Source of the DNA: DASSUW01 sp035717845
Lineage (GTDB): Bacteria > Actinomycetota > Thermoleophilia > Solirubrobacterales > Solirubrobacteraceae
Assembly (NCBI GenBank): GCA_035717845.1
Contig: DASTIC010000235.1
Span: forward strand, 1-6,530
DNA length: 6,530 nt
Direction of reading: 5' to 3'
Shown here: positions 1 through 5,072 of the stretch, piece by piece
Numbering within the stretch: the first letter of the stretch is position 1
Layout: the number at the start of each line of letters is the position of its first letter
The notes under the pieces: model-generated
The model's input: only the letters and a program-made list of their open reading frames with translations
Databases searched by the model: none
What the model was told of the DNA's origin: nothing
Translations under genes and position numbers: made by a program

Positions 1-657
1 CCGGGTGGCAACATCCGCGTCGGCTTCCTGTTCCGCCGGGACCGTGGCCTGCGCTTCGTCGACAGCGGCTCGGGCGACGCGACGACGCCGACCTCCGTGT
101 TCCGCTCGCGCGGCGAGGCGCGCCTGACGCTGAGCCCGGGCCGCGTCGATCCGGAGAACCCGGCGTGGGAGGCGACGCGCAAGCCGCTCGCCGGCGAGTT
201 CGTGTGGAAGGACCAGCGGTTCATCGCGATCGTGAACCACTTCAGCTCGAAGGGCGGGGACGATCCGCTATTCGGCCGCTGGCAGCCGCCGGTCCGCTCG
301 TCGGAGGTCGCGCGTCATCAGCAGGCCGCGTCGGTCAACGCGTTCGTCGACCAGATCCTGGCGGCGGACCACAGGGCCAACGTGATCGTGCTCGGAGACA
401 TCAACGACTTCGAGTTCTCCGAGACGACGCGCATCCTCGAAGGGGACGTGCTCACCAGCCTGCTCAATGTGCTGCCCAAGGCGGAGCGGTACTCGTACGT
501 GTTCGAGGGCAACTCGCAGGTGCTCGACCAGATCCTGATTTCACGGAACGCGCTGCCGAAGCTCAGCGGCTTCGACGTCGTCCACGTCAACGCGGAGTTC
601 GCCGACCAGGCGAGCGACCACGACCCGTCGGTCGCGCGCCTGGAGCTCGACGACTAG
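1..657 (+). CDS. Endonuclease/exonuclease/phosphatase family nuclease, 3' part (5'-truncated by window edge)
   Basis: The reading frame is open from base 1, so the gene begins outside the window; 218 codons plus a TAG stop are visible. A GTG at 97 is internal and not a credible start, because family-like sequence (GNIRVGFLFRRD) lies before it. Motifs typical of the DNase I-like EEP fold appear in order: VNHFSSKGGDDPLFG (catalytic His codon at 238-240), RSSEVARHQQA, LGDINDFE (Asp and Asn codons at 397-408), VLDQILIS, and the terminal SDHDP (613-627). The NHF.SKGG and GDiNDF wording matches secreted ExeM/NucH-type nucleases and phosphohydrolases, which cut DNA or phosphodiesters with a divalent metal. 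The export signal would lie upstream and cannot be seen. The protein ends 10 residues after SDHDP, so no C-terminal anchor or extra domain follows. The family call is firm; the substrate and extracellular location are inferred. Confidence 0.88.
   Translation, partial: PGGNIRVGFLFRRDRGLRFVDSGSGDATTPTSVFRSRGEARLTLSPGRVDPENPAWEATRKPLAGEFVWKDQRFIAIVNHFSSKGGDDPLFGRWQPPVRSSEVARHQQAASVNAFVDQILAADHRANVIVLGDINDFEFSETTRILEGDVLTSLLNVLPKAERYSYVFEGNSQVLDQILISRNALPKLSGFDVVHVNAEFADQASDHDPSVARLELDD
654..657. other. Convergent stop codons interlocked in one CTAG
   Basis: The plus-strand nuclease ends with TAG at 655-657 and the minus-strand NucS-like gene ends with TAG at 656-654. Both stops are read from the palindrome CTAG, so the two coding regions overlap by 4 bp with no intergenic DNA. 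Any terminator for either gene must lie inside the other gene. Confidence 0.9.
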
Positions 658-1289
658 GCGGGGGGCGGCGCGCTCGACAGGACCTGGGCCTCGGCCGCCT
701 CGGCGGCCGGGGCCGGCCGGGCGCCCGTGAGCATCCACTGCACCTGCGCGGCGGGGTCGCCGGCGGCGCCGTCGCGCGGCTCGCGGTGCACCGAGAGGAG
801 CCGCTCGTTGCCGAAGCGCAGCACCGACACGCTGAAGGCGGAGATGTCGACCCCGTGCCGGCGGGCGAGCCACTCGACGGTGTTGAGCGCGGACGGCTCG
901 TAGCCGCCGGCCACGAGCACGAGCTGCGGCGAGTCACCCGGCACGGCGGCCTCGAGCGCGTCCGACACCTCGGCCAGGCGCGCGGCGTCCCAGCCGGCGA
1001 CATGGGCGGCGGCGGCCAGGGCGCGGCCGATCTGCCACTCGACGGTCTCGCCCGTCACGTGCAGGACGACGGCGCGGCCCGACTGCTCGTCGAAGGCGAG
1101 CAGGTCCACGCCGGGCGCGGGCTCGCGGGCGACCAGCCGCAGGCTGGGCAGGCCCAGCTCCTGGGCGAAGGCGGGCCAAGAGGCGCTGACGAGCGAGAGC
1201 AGCTCGTCACGCTCGGGGCTGTTCTCCGTGACGAGGCCGCCGGCCTGTGGGGCGACCAGCGTCCCGGAGGTCTCGTCGATGCGAAGCAA
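654..1289 (-). CDS. PD-(D/E)XK/NucS-like (DUF91-type) protein with degenerate active site
   Basis: This is a 211-aa protein with no signal peptide or membrane segment. I chose the TTG start at 1289 because AGGAGG sits 5 nt upstream. The pattern resembles RecB/NucS-like PD-(D/E)XK proteins. E56 is followed by GVDLLAFDE (D62, residues 60-68) and then a hydrophobic strand GRAVVLHVT (71-79), where the family normally has E-x-K. Next comes a helix with the usual Gln (Q86, EWQIGRALAAAAHVAGW). A second half, LVLVAGGYEPSALNTVEWLARRHGVDI, resembles the C-terminal part of DUF91-like proteins. At the catalytic E-x-K position this protein has H77-V78-T79, so metal-dependent nuclease activity is doubtful. 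The tail from residue 187 is Ala/Pro-rich and probably disordered. The gene lies 31 bp behind the MOSC gene, probably in the same operon, and its TAG stop interlocks with that of the convergent nuclease gene. The family call is by eye; a non-catalytic DNA-binding or structural role is inferred. Confidence 0.7.
   Translation of the reverse strand: MLRIDETSGTLVAPQAGGLVTENSPERDELLSLVSASWPAFAQELGLPSLRLVAREPAPGVDLLAFDEQSGRAVVLHVTGETVEWQIGRALAAAAHVAGWDAARLAEVSDALEAAVPGDSPQLVLVAGGYEPSALNTVEWLARRHGVDISAFSVSVLRFGNERLLSVHREPRDGAAGDPAAQVQWMLTGARPAPAAEAAEAQVLSSAPPPA
692..709. terminator. GC hairpin inside the 3' end of the NucS-like gene, possible terminator of the upstream nuclease gene
   Basis: A perfect 7-bp inverted repeat, CGGCCGC / GCGGCCG, closes a CTCG tetraloop. 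It lies 35 nt past the stop of the plus-strand nuclease gene, in DNA that also encodes the Ala/Glu-rich tail of the antisense gene. No T-tract follows. In such GC-rich DNA a chance hairpin is quite possible. Confidence 0.25.
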
Positions 1290-1320
1290 CTGAACCTCCT
1301 GTCGGGGCGTCGGTGCTCCC

Positions 1321-2082
1321 TTATCGACCGCTTCCGTCGGAAGCTGTAGCGGGGCGCAGCTCGACGTCCTCGCCGATCTCCATCCGGCCGCCGGCGACGA
1401 CGCGGGCGTTGATCCCGAAGGCCATGCCGTGATGCGCGGTCAGGTGGCGCAGCAGCCCGGGCCACTTCTCCTGGGTGTCGGGGTGGCGCGTGGGGATCGC
1501 GCAGCGCTCGCACGGGTGCAGGAACCGCACCCGCACCCCGCCCGCGAACGCCAGCTCGCGGCCCTCCCAGCCGAGCTCTGCCCACGGCTCGGCGTCCAGC
1601 TCGAGGTGGACGTTCGTGCGGAAGCGCCGGACGTCGATCGGCCCGTCCAGCTCCTCGCCGAGCGCGTCGAGGCTCGCCTTCGTGGTCACCAGCAGGGTGC
1701 GCTCGAGGTCCTGGAGGCCGGCGACGTCGCGGTGGAGGCCGATCGAGCGCCCGAGGTCGTGCTCGAGCGCGGCCTTGAGCCGCGGGTCGCCCCAGACGTA
1801 GCGGTGCCCGTCGGGGGAGACGACCATGGCCCGCGGCGGATCGCGGGGGTCGAGGCCGCCGTCCACGTTGAACGGGTACTCGGCGCGCCAGGCCAGCAGG
1901 CGGGGCGCCTCACGGGCCGTCAGCGGCTTCTGCGCTCCCTTGTGCTCGTGGAACACCGCGTGCGTGCGGTCGCCGCCGGCCCCGCGGCCGTCGACGCGCA
2001 TGGCGCGCACGCGCTCGCCGCCCATCGACTTGACGGGCCAGCGCCAGAGAGCGGCGACGGTGCCGACCATCCGGAGCGGCAC
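1321..2082 (-). CDS. MOSC domain-containing protein (YcbX/mARC-like molybdenum cofactor-binding)
   Basis: This 253-aa protein has an N-terminal MOSC_N beta-barrel signature (LWRWPVKSMGGE, residues 12-23) and a C-terminal MOSC domain. The MOSC domain shows FLHPCERCAIPTRHPDT (187-203) and the closing HGMAFGINARVV..G.....GEDVEL (218-242). By analogy with mARC, C194 (second Cys of CERC) would ligate the molybdenum cofactor. Relatives reduce N-hydroxylated compounds or handle sulfur on Moco. No C-terminal ferredoxin domain of the YcbX type is present, so an electron donor would have to be separate. I chose GTG at 2082 because GGGGAGG lies 5 nt upstream; an ATG at 2070 is the alternative but has no comparable site. 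It is the first gene of a probable two-gene minus-strand operon and is divergent from folP with only 17 bp between the starts. The domain call is strong; the substrate is unknown. Confidence 0.88.
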   Translation of the reverse strand: MPLRMVGTVAALWRWPVKSMGGERVRAMRVDGRGAGGDRTHAVFHEHKGAQKPLTAREAPRLLAWRAEYPFNVDGGLDPRDPPRAMVVSPDGHRYVWGDPRLKAALEHDLGRSIGLHRDVAGLQDLERTLLVTTKASLDALGEELDGPIDVRRFRTNVHLELDAEPWAELGWEGRELAFAGGVRVRFLHPCERCAIPTRHPDTQEKWPGLLRHLTAHHGMAFGINARVVAGGRMEIGEDVELRPATASDGSGR

Positions 2083-2084
2083 GT

Positions 2085-2090
2085 TAGCCT
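2085..2090 (+). promoter_or_regulatory. Candidate -10 element for a leaderless folP transcript
   Basis: TAGCCT fits the actinobacterial -10 pattern TANNNT and ends 9 nt before the folP ATG at 2100. No Shine-Dalgarno precedes that ATG, so a transcript starting at or very near the ATG is plausible. I see no convincing -35 box. This rests on position and pattern only. Confidence 0.3.
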
Positions 2091-2094
2091 CCCC
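2088..2094 (-). promoter_or_regulatory. Shine-Dalgarno of the MOSC gene, within the 17-bp divergent gap
   Basis: Read on the minus strand the bases are GGGGAGG, 5 nt before GTG at 2082. This decides the GTG start over the in-frame ATG at 2070. The site fills much of the 17 bp separating the two divergent start codons. Confidence 0.6.
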
Positions 2095-2099
2095 GGCCG

Positions 2100-2984
2100 A
2101 TGAGAACCCGGCTCCGGCTGCGCGGCCATTCGCTCGAGCTCGGCTCGCGGCCGCTGCTCATGGGCATCGTCAACGCCGCGCCGGACTCGTTCTCCGACGG
2201 CGGCGAGCACCCGACGCTCGAGTCGCGCGTGGCGCTCGGCGCGGCGCTGGTGGAGGCGGGCGCCGACCTGCTCGACGTCGGAGGTGAGTCCGCGCGCGGC
2301 GACACGGCGGCCGTGCGCGCCCGGGAGGAGGTCGAGCGCGTGGTCCCGCTGATCTCGCGGCTCACCGGCCTCGGGGCGCTCGTCTCGGTCGACACCTACA
2401 AGCCGGCCGTCGCCGCGGCGGCGATCGAGGCGGGGGCGGTGCTCGTCAACGACACCTCGGGGCTGCGAGACCGCGCGCTCGCGGACGTGTGCGCCCGCAC
2501 GGGCGCGGGCCTCGTCGTCATGCATACGCGGGTGGCCCCGAAGGGCACGCTGCTCGACCCCGCGCGCTACGACGACGTGATGGCCGACGTGGTCGGCTTC
2601 CTGCGCGAGCGGATCGCGATCGCGCTGGCCCACGGGGTCGACGCCGAGCAGCTCCTGCTCGACCCCGGGCCCGACTTCGCCAAGACGCCCGCGCAGACGG
2701 TCGCCGTGCTCCAGCGGCTCGCGGACCTGCGCGAGCTGGGCCGGCCGCTGCTGCTCGCCGCGTCCAACAAGGACTTCGTCGGCGCCCTCACCGGCCGGGC
2801 GCCGCGCGAGCGGCTCGCGGGCACGCTGGCGGCGGTCGTGCACGGGGTGGAGGCGGGCGCCGATGTGCTCCGGGTCCACGACGTGGCGGCGGTCGCCGAC
2901 TTCCTGCGCGTGCGGGCCGCGCTGCGCGGGGACTACGAGCTGGCTCCGGACGAGGGTCTGACCCCCGAGCGGTACCCGCGCTAG
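2100..2984 (+). CDS. folP: Dihydropteroate synthase family protein
   Basis: This 294-aa cytosolic TIM-barrel protein matches the usual DHPS length. DHPS joins p-aminobenzoate to dihydropterin pyrophosphate in folate synthesis. Signatures in order are MGIVNAAPDSFSDGG (21-35), DVGGESARG (59-67), VSVDTYKPAV (95-104), VNDTSGL (116-122), VVMHTR (139-144), LLDPGPDFAKT (186-196), ASNKDF (221-226) and LRVHDV (257-262). Key residues N25, R66, D98, N117, D188, K224, R258 and H260 are present. Two usual DHPS residues differ: Thr of ESTR is A65 and Arg of SRK is N223. The ATG at 2100 has no clear ribosome site and may start a leaderless mRNA. No folE, folB or folK lies nearby; an 85-bp gap leads to the Rho-like gene, so co-transcription is possible. 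A non-DHPS paralogue, as reported for mycobacterial FolP2, cannot be excluded. Confidence 0.88.
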   Translation: MRTRLRLRGHSLELGSRPLLMGIVNAAPDSFSDGGEHPTLESRVALGAALVEAGADLLDVGGESARGDTAAVRAREEVERVVPLISRLTGLGALVSVDTYKPAVAAAAIEAGAVLVNDTSGLRDRALADVCARTGAGLVVMHTRVAPKGTLLDPARYDDVMADVVGFLRERIAIALAHGVDAEQLLLDPGPDFAKTPAQTVAVLQRLADLRELGRPLLLAASNKDFVGALTGRAPRERLAGTLAAVVHGVEAGADVLRVHDVAAVADFLRVRAALRGDYELAPDEGLTPERYPR

Positions 2985-3006
2985 CCTAGTCGCCGCAAAT
3001 GGGTTG

Positions 3007-3032
3007 CCGGCCGCTGCGCACAACGCGGCCGG
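3007..3032 (+). terminator. Hairpin in the folP/rho-like gap: terminator or leader structure
   Basis: An 8-bp perfect inverted repeat (CCGGCCGC at 3007-3014, GCGGCCGG at 3025-3032) encloses a 10-nt loop. It begins 22 nt after the folP stop and ends 22 nt before the ribosome site of the Rho-like gene. No T-tract follows. It could end folP transcription, or fold in the leader of the next gene and influence its expression. Confidence 0.4.
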
Positions 3033-3054
3033 GTGCCGACCGACCAACCACCCG

Positions 3055-3060
3055 AAGGAG
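3055..3060 (+). promoter_or_regulatory. Shine-Dalgarno deciding the start of the Rho-like gene
   Basis: AAGGAG lies 9 nt before the ATG at 3070. This supports that ATG over the earlier in-frame TTG at 3004, which sits inside the inverted-repeat region and would add 22 residues that do not resemble Rho. Confidence 0.7.
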
Positions 3061-3069
3061 CACTGCCGA

Positions 3070-4323
3070 ATGTCTGCCGTACTCGATCGCGGCGAGCTCG
3101 AGAAGAGCCCGCTCGCCGACCTGCACCTGCTCGCCAACGAGCTCGGCGTCGACGGCTTCCGCCGCCTGCGCAAGGAAGAGCTGATCGACGCCATCCTCGG
3201 CCGCCAGGAGGCCGCGCCGGCCGACGAGGCCGCGCCGCCGGAGGAGACTGCGCCGCTGGAGGAGGCTGCGCCGGCCGAGGAGGAGGAGTCTCGCGAGGAG
3301 GACGAGGGCGAGCGGCGTCCCCGCCGCGGGCGTCGCGGGGGCCGCGGCCGCGGCCGTGCGCGCGCCGAGGAGGGCTCGACCGACGAGGACGCCGGCGAGC
3401 CTGAGCCGCGAGAGGAGCCGCGGGGCGGCGACCGCACCGCCGAGGGCGTCGTCGAGCTGCTGGCCAACGGGTCGGGCTTCATCCGCCTCGACCCGCCTGA
3501 GCCCACGGACGACGACGTCTACATCTCCGCGGCCCAGGTCAAGCGTTGCGAGCTCGTCTCGGGCGATCGCATCGGCGGTCCCGTGCGGGCCGCCCGGCGG
3601 TCCGAGCGCTTCCCGTCGCTGATCCGCGTCGACACCATCAACGGGCGCCCGGCCGACGAGGTGGCCGAGGGCACGCGTTTCGACGACCTGCCCGCGGCGT
3701 TCCCGGCCGAGCGGTTCGAGCTCAACTCCGACGACCCGACGCTGAAGGCGATCGAGTGGCTGACGCCGTTCGGGAAGGGCTCGCGCGTGGTCGTCGCCGG
3801 CGGGCCGCGGTCCGGCAAGAGCGAGGCACTGCGCCGGCTGGCCGGCGCGCTGGCCGGTCGCGAGGGCCTCGAGGTCTCACTGGTGCTGGCCGGAGTCCGG
3901 CCGGAGGAGACGCGGGAGTGGCCGCTGGAGCCGGTCGCCGCGCTGTCGTTCGGCGCGTCGGCGGACGCCCAGGCACAGGCCGTGGAGCAAGCGATCGAGC
4001 AGGGGCGCCGCGTGGCGGCCCGCGGCGGCGACGCCGTCGTGCTCGTCGACACGCTCGAGGCGCTGCCGGTGGCCGCCGCCAGGCGGGCGCTGGCCGCCGC
4101 ACGCAACATCTCCGACGGCGGGTCGCTGACCGTGATCGCCACCGCGGCGGCGCCGCTGGGCGGCGAGACGACGGTCGTGGCGCTCGACGCCGGCCTGACC
4201 GCGCTCGGCCGCTTCCCGGCGCTCGACCTCGAGGGCTCGGGCGTCCTGCGCCCCGACCTGCTCGTCGGGGACGCGGGCGCCGAGGCGATCGCCAAGGCAC
4301 GGGCCGACGCGCTCGCCGGCTGA
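3070..4323 (+). CDS. Rho-family transcription termination factor-like protein with degenerate ATPase/helicase core
   Basis: The protein is 417 aa. Residues 10-47 match the Rho N-terminal helical domain (SPLADLHLLANELGV, LRKEELIDAIL). Residues 48-120 are a low-complexity insert: an acidic hexapeptide repeat followed by an Arg/Gly-rich stretch. Residues 126-192 match the Rho cold-shock-like RNA-binding domain (GVVELLANGSGFIR, DDVYISAAQVKR, SERF). Residues 225-399 are RecA-like: FGKGSRVVVAGGPRSGKS holds a Walker A with K250, and VVLVDT holds Walker B D327. The motor is eroded relative to E. coli Rho. LIDERPEEV reads LAGVRPEET, so the catalytic Glu is V276. About 22 residues with the Q-loop are missing before AARN (343-346), about 13 residues are missing after the R-loop, and the R-loop Lys is E366. 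The arginine-finger position is L393, and the C-terminus is about 30 residues short. RNA binding is likely; translocation and termination are doubtful. It is probably a paralogue of a canonical rho elsewhere. Confidence 0.85.
   Translation: MSAVLDRGELEKSPLADLHLLANELGVDGFRRLRKEELIDAILGRQEAAPADEAAPPEETAPLEEAAPAEEEESREEDEGERRPRRGRRGGRGRGRARAEEGSTDEDAGEPEPREEPRGGDRTAEGVVELLANGSGFIRLDPPEPTDDDVYISAAQVKRCELVSGDRIGGPVRAARRSERFPSLIRVDTINGRPADEVAEGTRFDDLPAAFPAERFELNSDDPTLKAIEWLTPFGKGSRVVVAGGPRSGKSEALRRLAGALAGREGLEVSLVLAGVRPEETREWPLEPVAALSFGASADAQAQAVEQAIEQGRRVAARGGDAVVLVDTLEALPVAAARRALAAARNISDGGSLTVIATAAAPLGGETTVVALDAGLTALGRFPALDLEGSGVLRPDLLVGDAGAEAIAKARADALAG
3211..3282 (+). repeat. Four 18-bp tandem repeats encoding an acidic hexapeptide
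   Basis: Four consecutive 18-bp units encode AAPADE, AAPPEE, TAPLEE and AAPAEE (residues 48-71 of the Rho-like protein). They form an acidic, Pro-rich linker just before the Arg/Gly-rich stretch at residues 82-98. The units differ by several bases, so this is an old or selected repeat and not a fresh duplication. Confidence 0.75.
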
Positions 4324-4332
4324 CGCGCGCGG

Positions 4333-4357
4333 CGCCGGCGCCGTGGCTGCGCCGGCG
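4333..4357 (+). terminator. Strong GC hairpin after the Rho-like gene, probable terminator
   Basis: A perfect 9-bp stem (CGCCGGCGC at 4333-4341, GCGCCGGCG at 4349-4357) closes a 7-nt loop (CGTGGCT). It begins 10 nt after the stop codon of the Rho-like gene. No T-run follows, which is common for actinobacterial terminators. The position in a convergent region supports the call. Confidence 0.5.
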
Positions 4358-4526
4358 AACGTCAACTGCGGCTGGGTAGGGAGGGTGTGGATGTCACGGT
4401 TTCAACACTCCACTTTCGCGTGGTTGCGCTAAGTCCCGCATAGCGAGACTTTCCAGACCCACTACTTTCCGGAGTCGCGAAAATCCTCCGTGCTCTCCCT
4501 CAATGCGCAGTTCGTGAACCGCGGCG
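4358..4526. other. Low-GC convergent intergenic stretch with no gene
   Basis: This lies between the ends of the Rho-like gene and the minus-strand 154-aa gene. By hand count, bases 4381-4500 hold 67 G/C of 120 (56%), clearly below the neighbouring genes. I find no convincing protein: short frames across it lack GC-rich third positions and do not resemble known proteins. It contains one hairpin (4431-4451) and three copies of ACTTTC. A small RNA, two terminators or decayed DNA are all possible. Confidence 0.5.
4431..4451. terminator. Hairpin in the convergent gap, possible bidirectional terminator or small RNA element
   Basis: AAGTC at 4431-4435 pairs with GACTT at 4447-4451. After one C/A mismatch, CGC (4437-4439) pairs with GCG (4443-4445) around an ATA loop. 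It lies about 75 nt past the stop of the minus-strand 154-aa gene and beyond the GC hairpin of the Rho-like gene. It has no T-tract on either strand. Confidence 0.35.
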
Positions 4527-4991
4527 CTATCGACGCGAATAAGCGACGCGCTGCCAGTTCGGCTCCGGCGAGAGCTCGATCGGCTCGAACTCGCGCTCGG
4601 GCTGGACGTAGCCAAAGGTGTGCGTCGCGTCGTCGAACACGACCTCGAGCTCGCCCTCCTTCACCCGCTGGTCGAGCCACGCGGAGCGGAACACGAGCCG
4701 GCGGAGCCAGTGCACGAGCGAGCGGTCGGCGGGGCCGACGAGCTCCGGCCAGCAGTCGTTGACGTGCTCGCCGAGGGCCGAGGCGGGGTCCTGGATCTCG
4801 CCGTTGACCGCGAGGTTGACGAGGTCTTCGAGCTCCGTCGACTCGAGCCGGTTGCCGACGAAGCCGAGCTTGCGCGCGGCCTGCTCGACGCGCTCGGAGA
4901 AGTCCCGCTCGTTGAAGGTGAACCGAAGCTCTCCGTACTCCAGGACGTAGTCCTGTCCTGAGTCGTAGTTGCCGCGGCGCAGAGGGTCCAT
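4527..4991 (-). CDS. Hypothetical protein, 154 aa
   Basis: I do not recognise this family. The ATG at 4991 is the only reasonable start, although no strong ribosome site precedes it. Codon use is GC-rich at third positions as in the neighbours, which supports a real gene. The protein looks soluble and rather acidic, with no signal peptide or membrane helix. An N-terminal beta-like segment (YVLEYGELRFTFNERDF, residues 15-31) is followed by a helical stretch (FSERVEQAARKLGFVGNR), a middle part with its single Cys (NDCWPELVG, C80), and a Trp-containing helix (SLVHWLRRLVFRSAWLDQRV). The C-terminal part looks beta-rich (GELEVVFDDATHTFGYVQP). It lies 81 bp downstream of the Cys-rich gene on the same strand and could share its transcript or use its own promoter near 5027-5032. 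Function unknown. Confidence 0.75.
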   Translation of the reverse strand: MDPLRRGNYDSGQDYVLEYGELRFTFNERDFSERVEQAARKLGFVGNRLESTELEDLVNLAVNGEIQDPASALGEHVNDCWPELVGPADRSLVHWLRRLVFRSAWLDQRVKEGELEVVFDDATHTFGYVQPEREFEPIELSPEPNWQRVAYSRR

Positions 4992-5026
4992 GATCGAAGG
5001 GCCCGGGTTCCCGCCGGGGCGTCTGC

Positions 5027-5032
5027 ATCTTA
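5027..5032 (-). promoter_or_regulatory. Candidate -10 element for the 154-aa gene
   Basis: Read on the minus strand this is TAAGAT, matching TANNNT, 35 nt before the ATG at 4991. It would give a leader of about 30 nt. No good -35 box is visible at the expected spacing. It falls in the 81-bp gap between the two minus-strand genes, where the local sequence is less GC-rich. Confidence 0.3.
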
Positions 5033-5072
5033 TGCCCGACTCCTGCCCGCGGACTCCCGTGGTACGAAACTT

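Noticed and set aside
165..1349. Long plus-strand open frame (about 394 codons) across the nuclease end and the NucS-like gene
   Set aside because: It is antisense to, or out of frame with, two well-supported genes. Its product is Arg/Gly-rich low-complexity sequence typical of shadow frames in GC-rich DNA, with no motif.
1429..2103. Plus-strand open frame of 224 codons opposite the MOSC gene
   Set aside because: The MOSC gene has clear PVKSM and CERC motifs and a ribosome site; this frame is its complement and has none.
3004..3069. Upstream TTG start adding 22 residues to the Rho-like protein
   Set aside because: The added residues do not resemble Rho, and AAGGAG is well placed for the ATG at 3070.
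2999..3184. Short open frame (61 codons) from the ATG at 2999, possible leader peptide before the Rho-like gene
   Set aside because: A TAGCCT lies 11 nt upstream, but the frame overlaps the Rho-like start by over 100 bases. Its product is Arg/Ser/Thr-rich shadow-like sequence with no ribosome site.
1920..3506. Minus-strand open frame of 528 codons across folP and the start of the Rho-like gene
   Set aside because: It runs opposite to two genes with clear family motifs. The translation is Ser/Pro/Arg/Ala-rich with no domain, as expected from the complement of GC-rich codons.
3519..4295. Minus-strand open frame of 258 codons opposite the Rho-like gene
   Set aside because: The Ser/Ala/Thr-rich translation mirrors the sense codons. 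It has no ribosome site and no recognisable motif.
4394..4615. Minus-strand 73-codon frame reaching across the low-GC gap
   Set aside because: It begins inside the 154-aa gene out of frame. Its first half is Ser/Arg-rich shadow sequence and its second half in the gap has no GC-rich third-position pattern.
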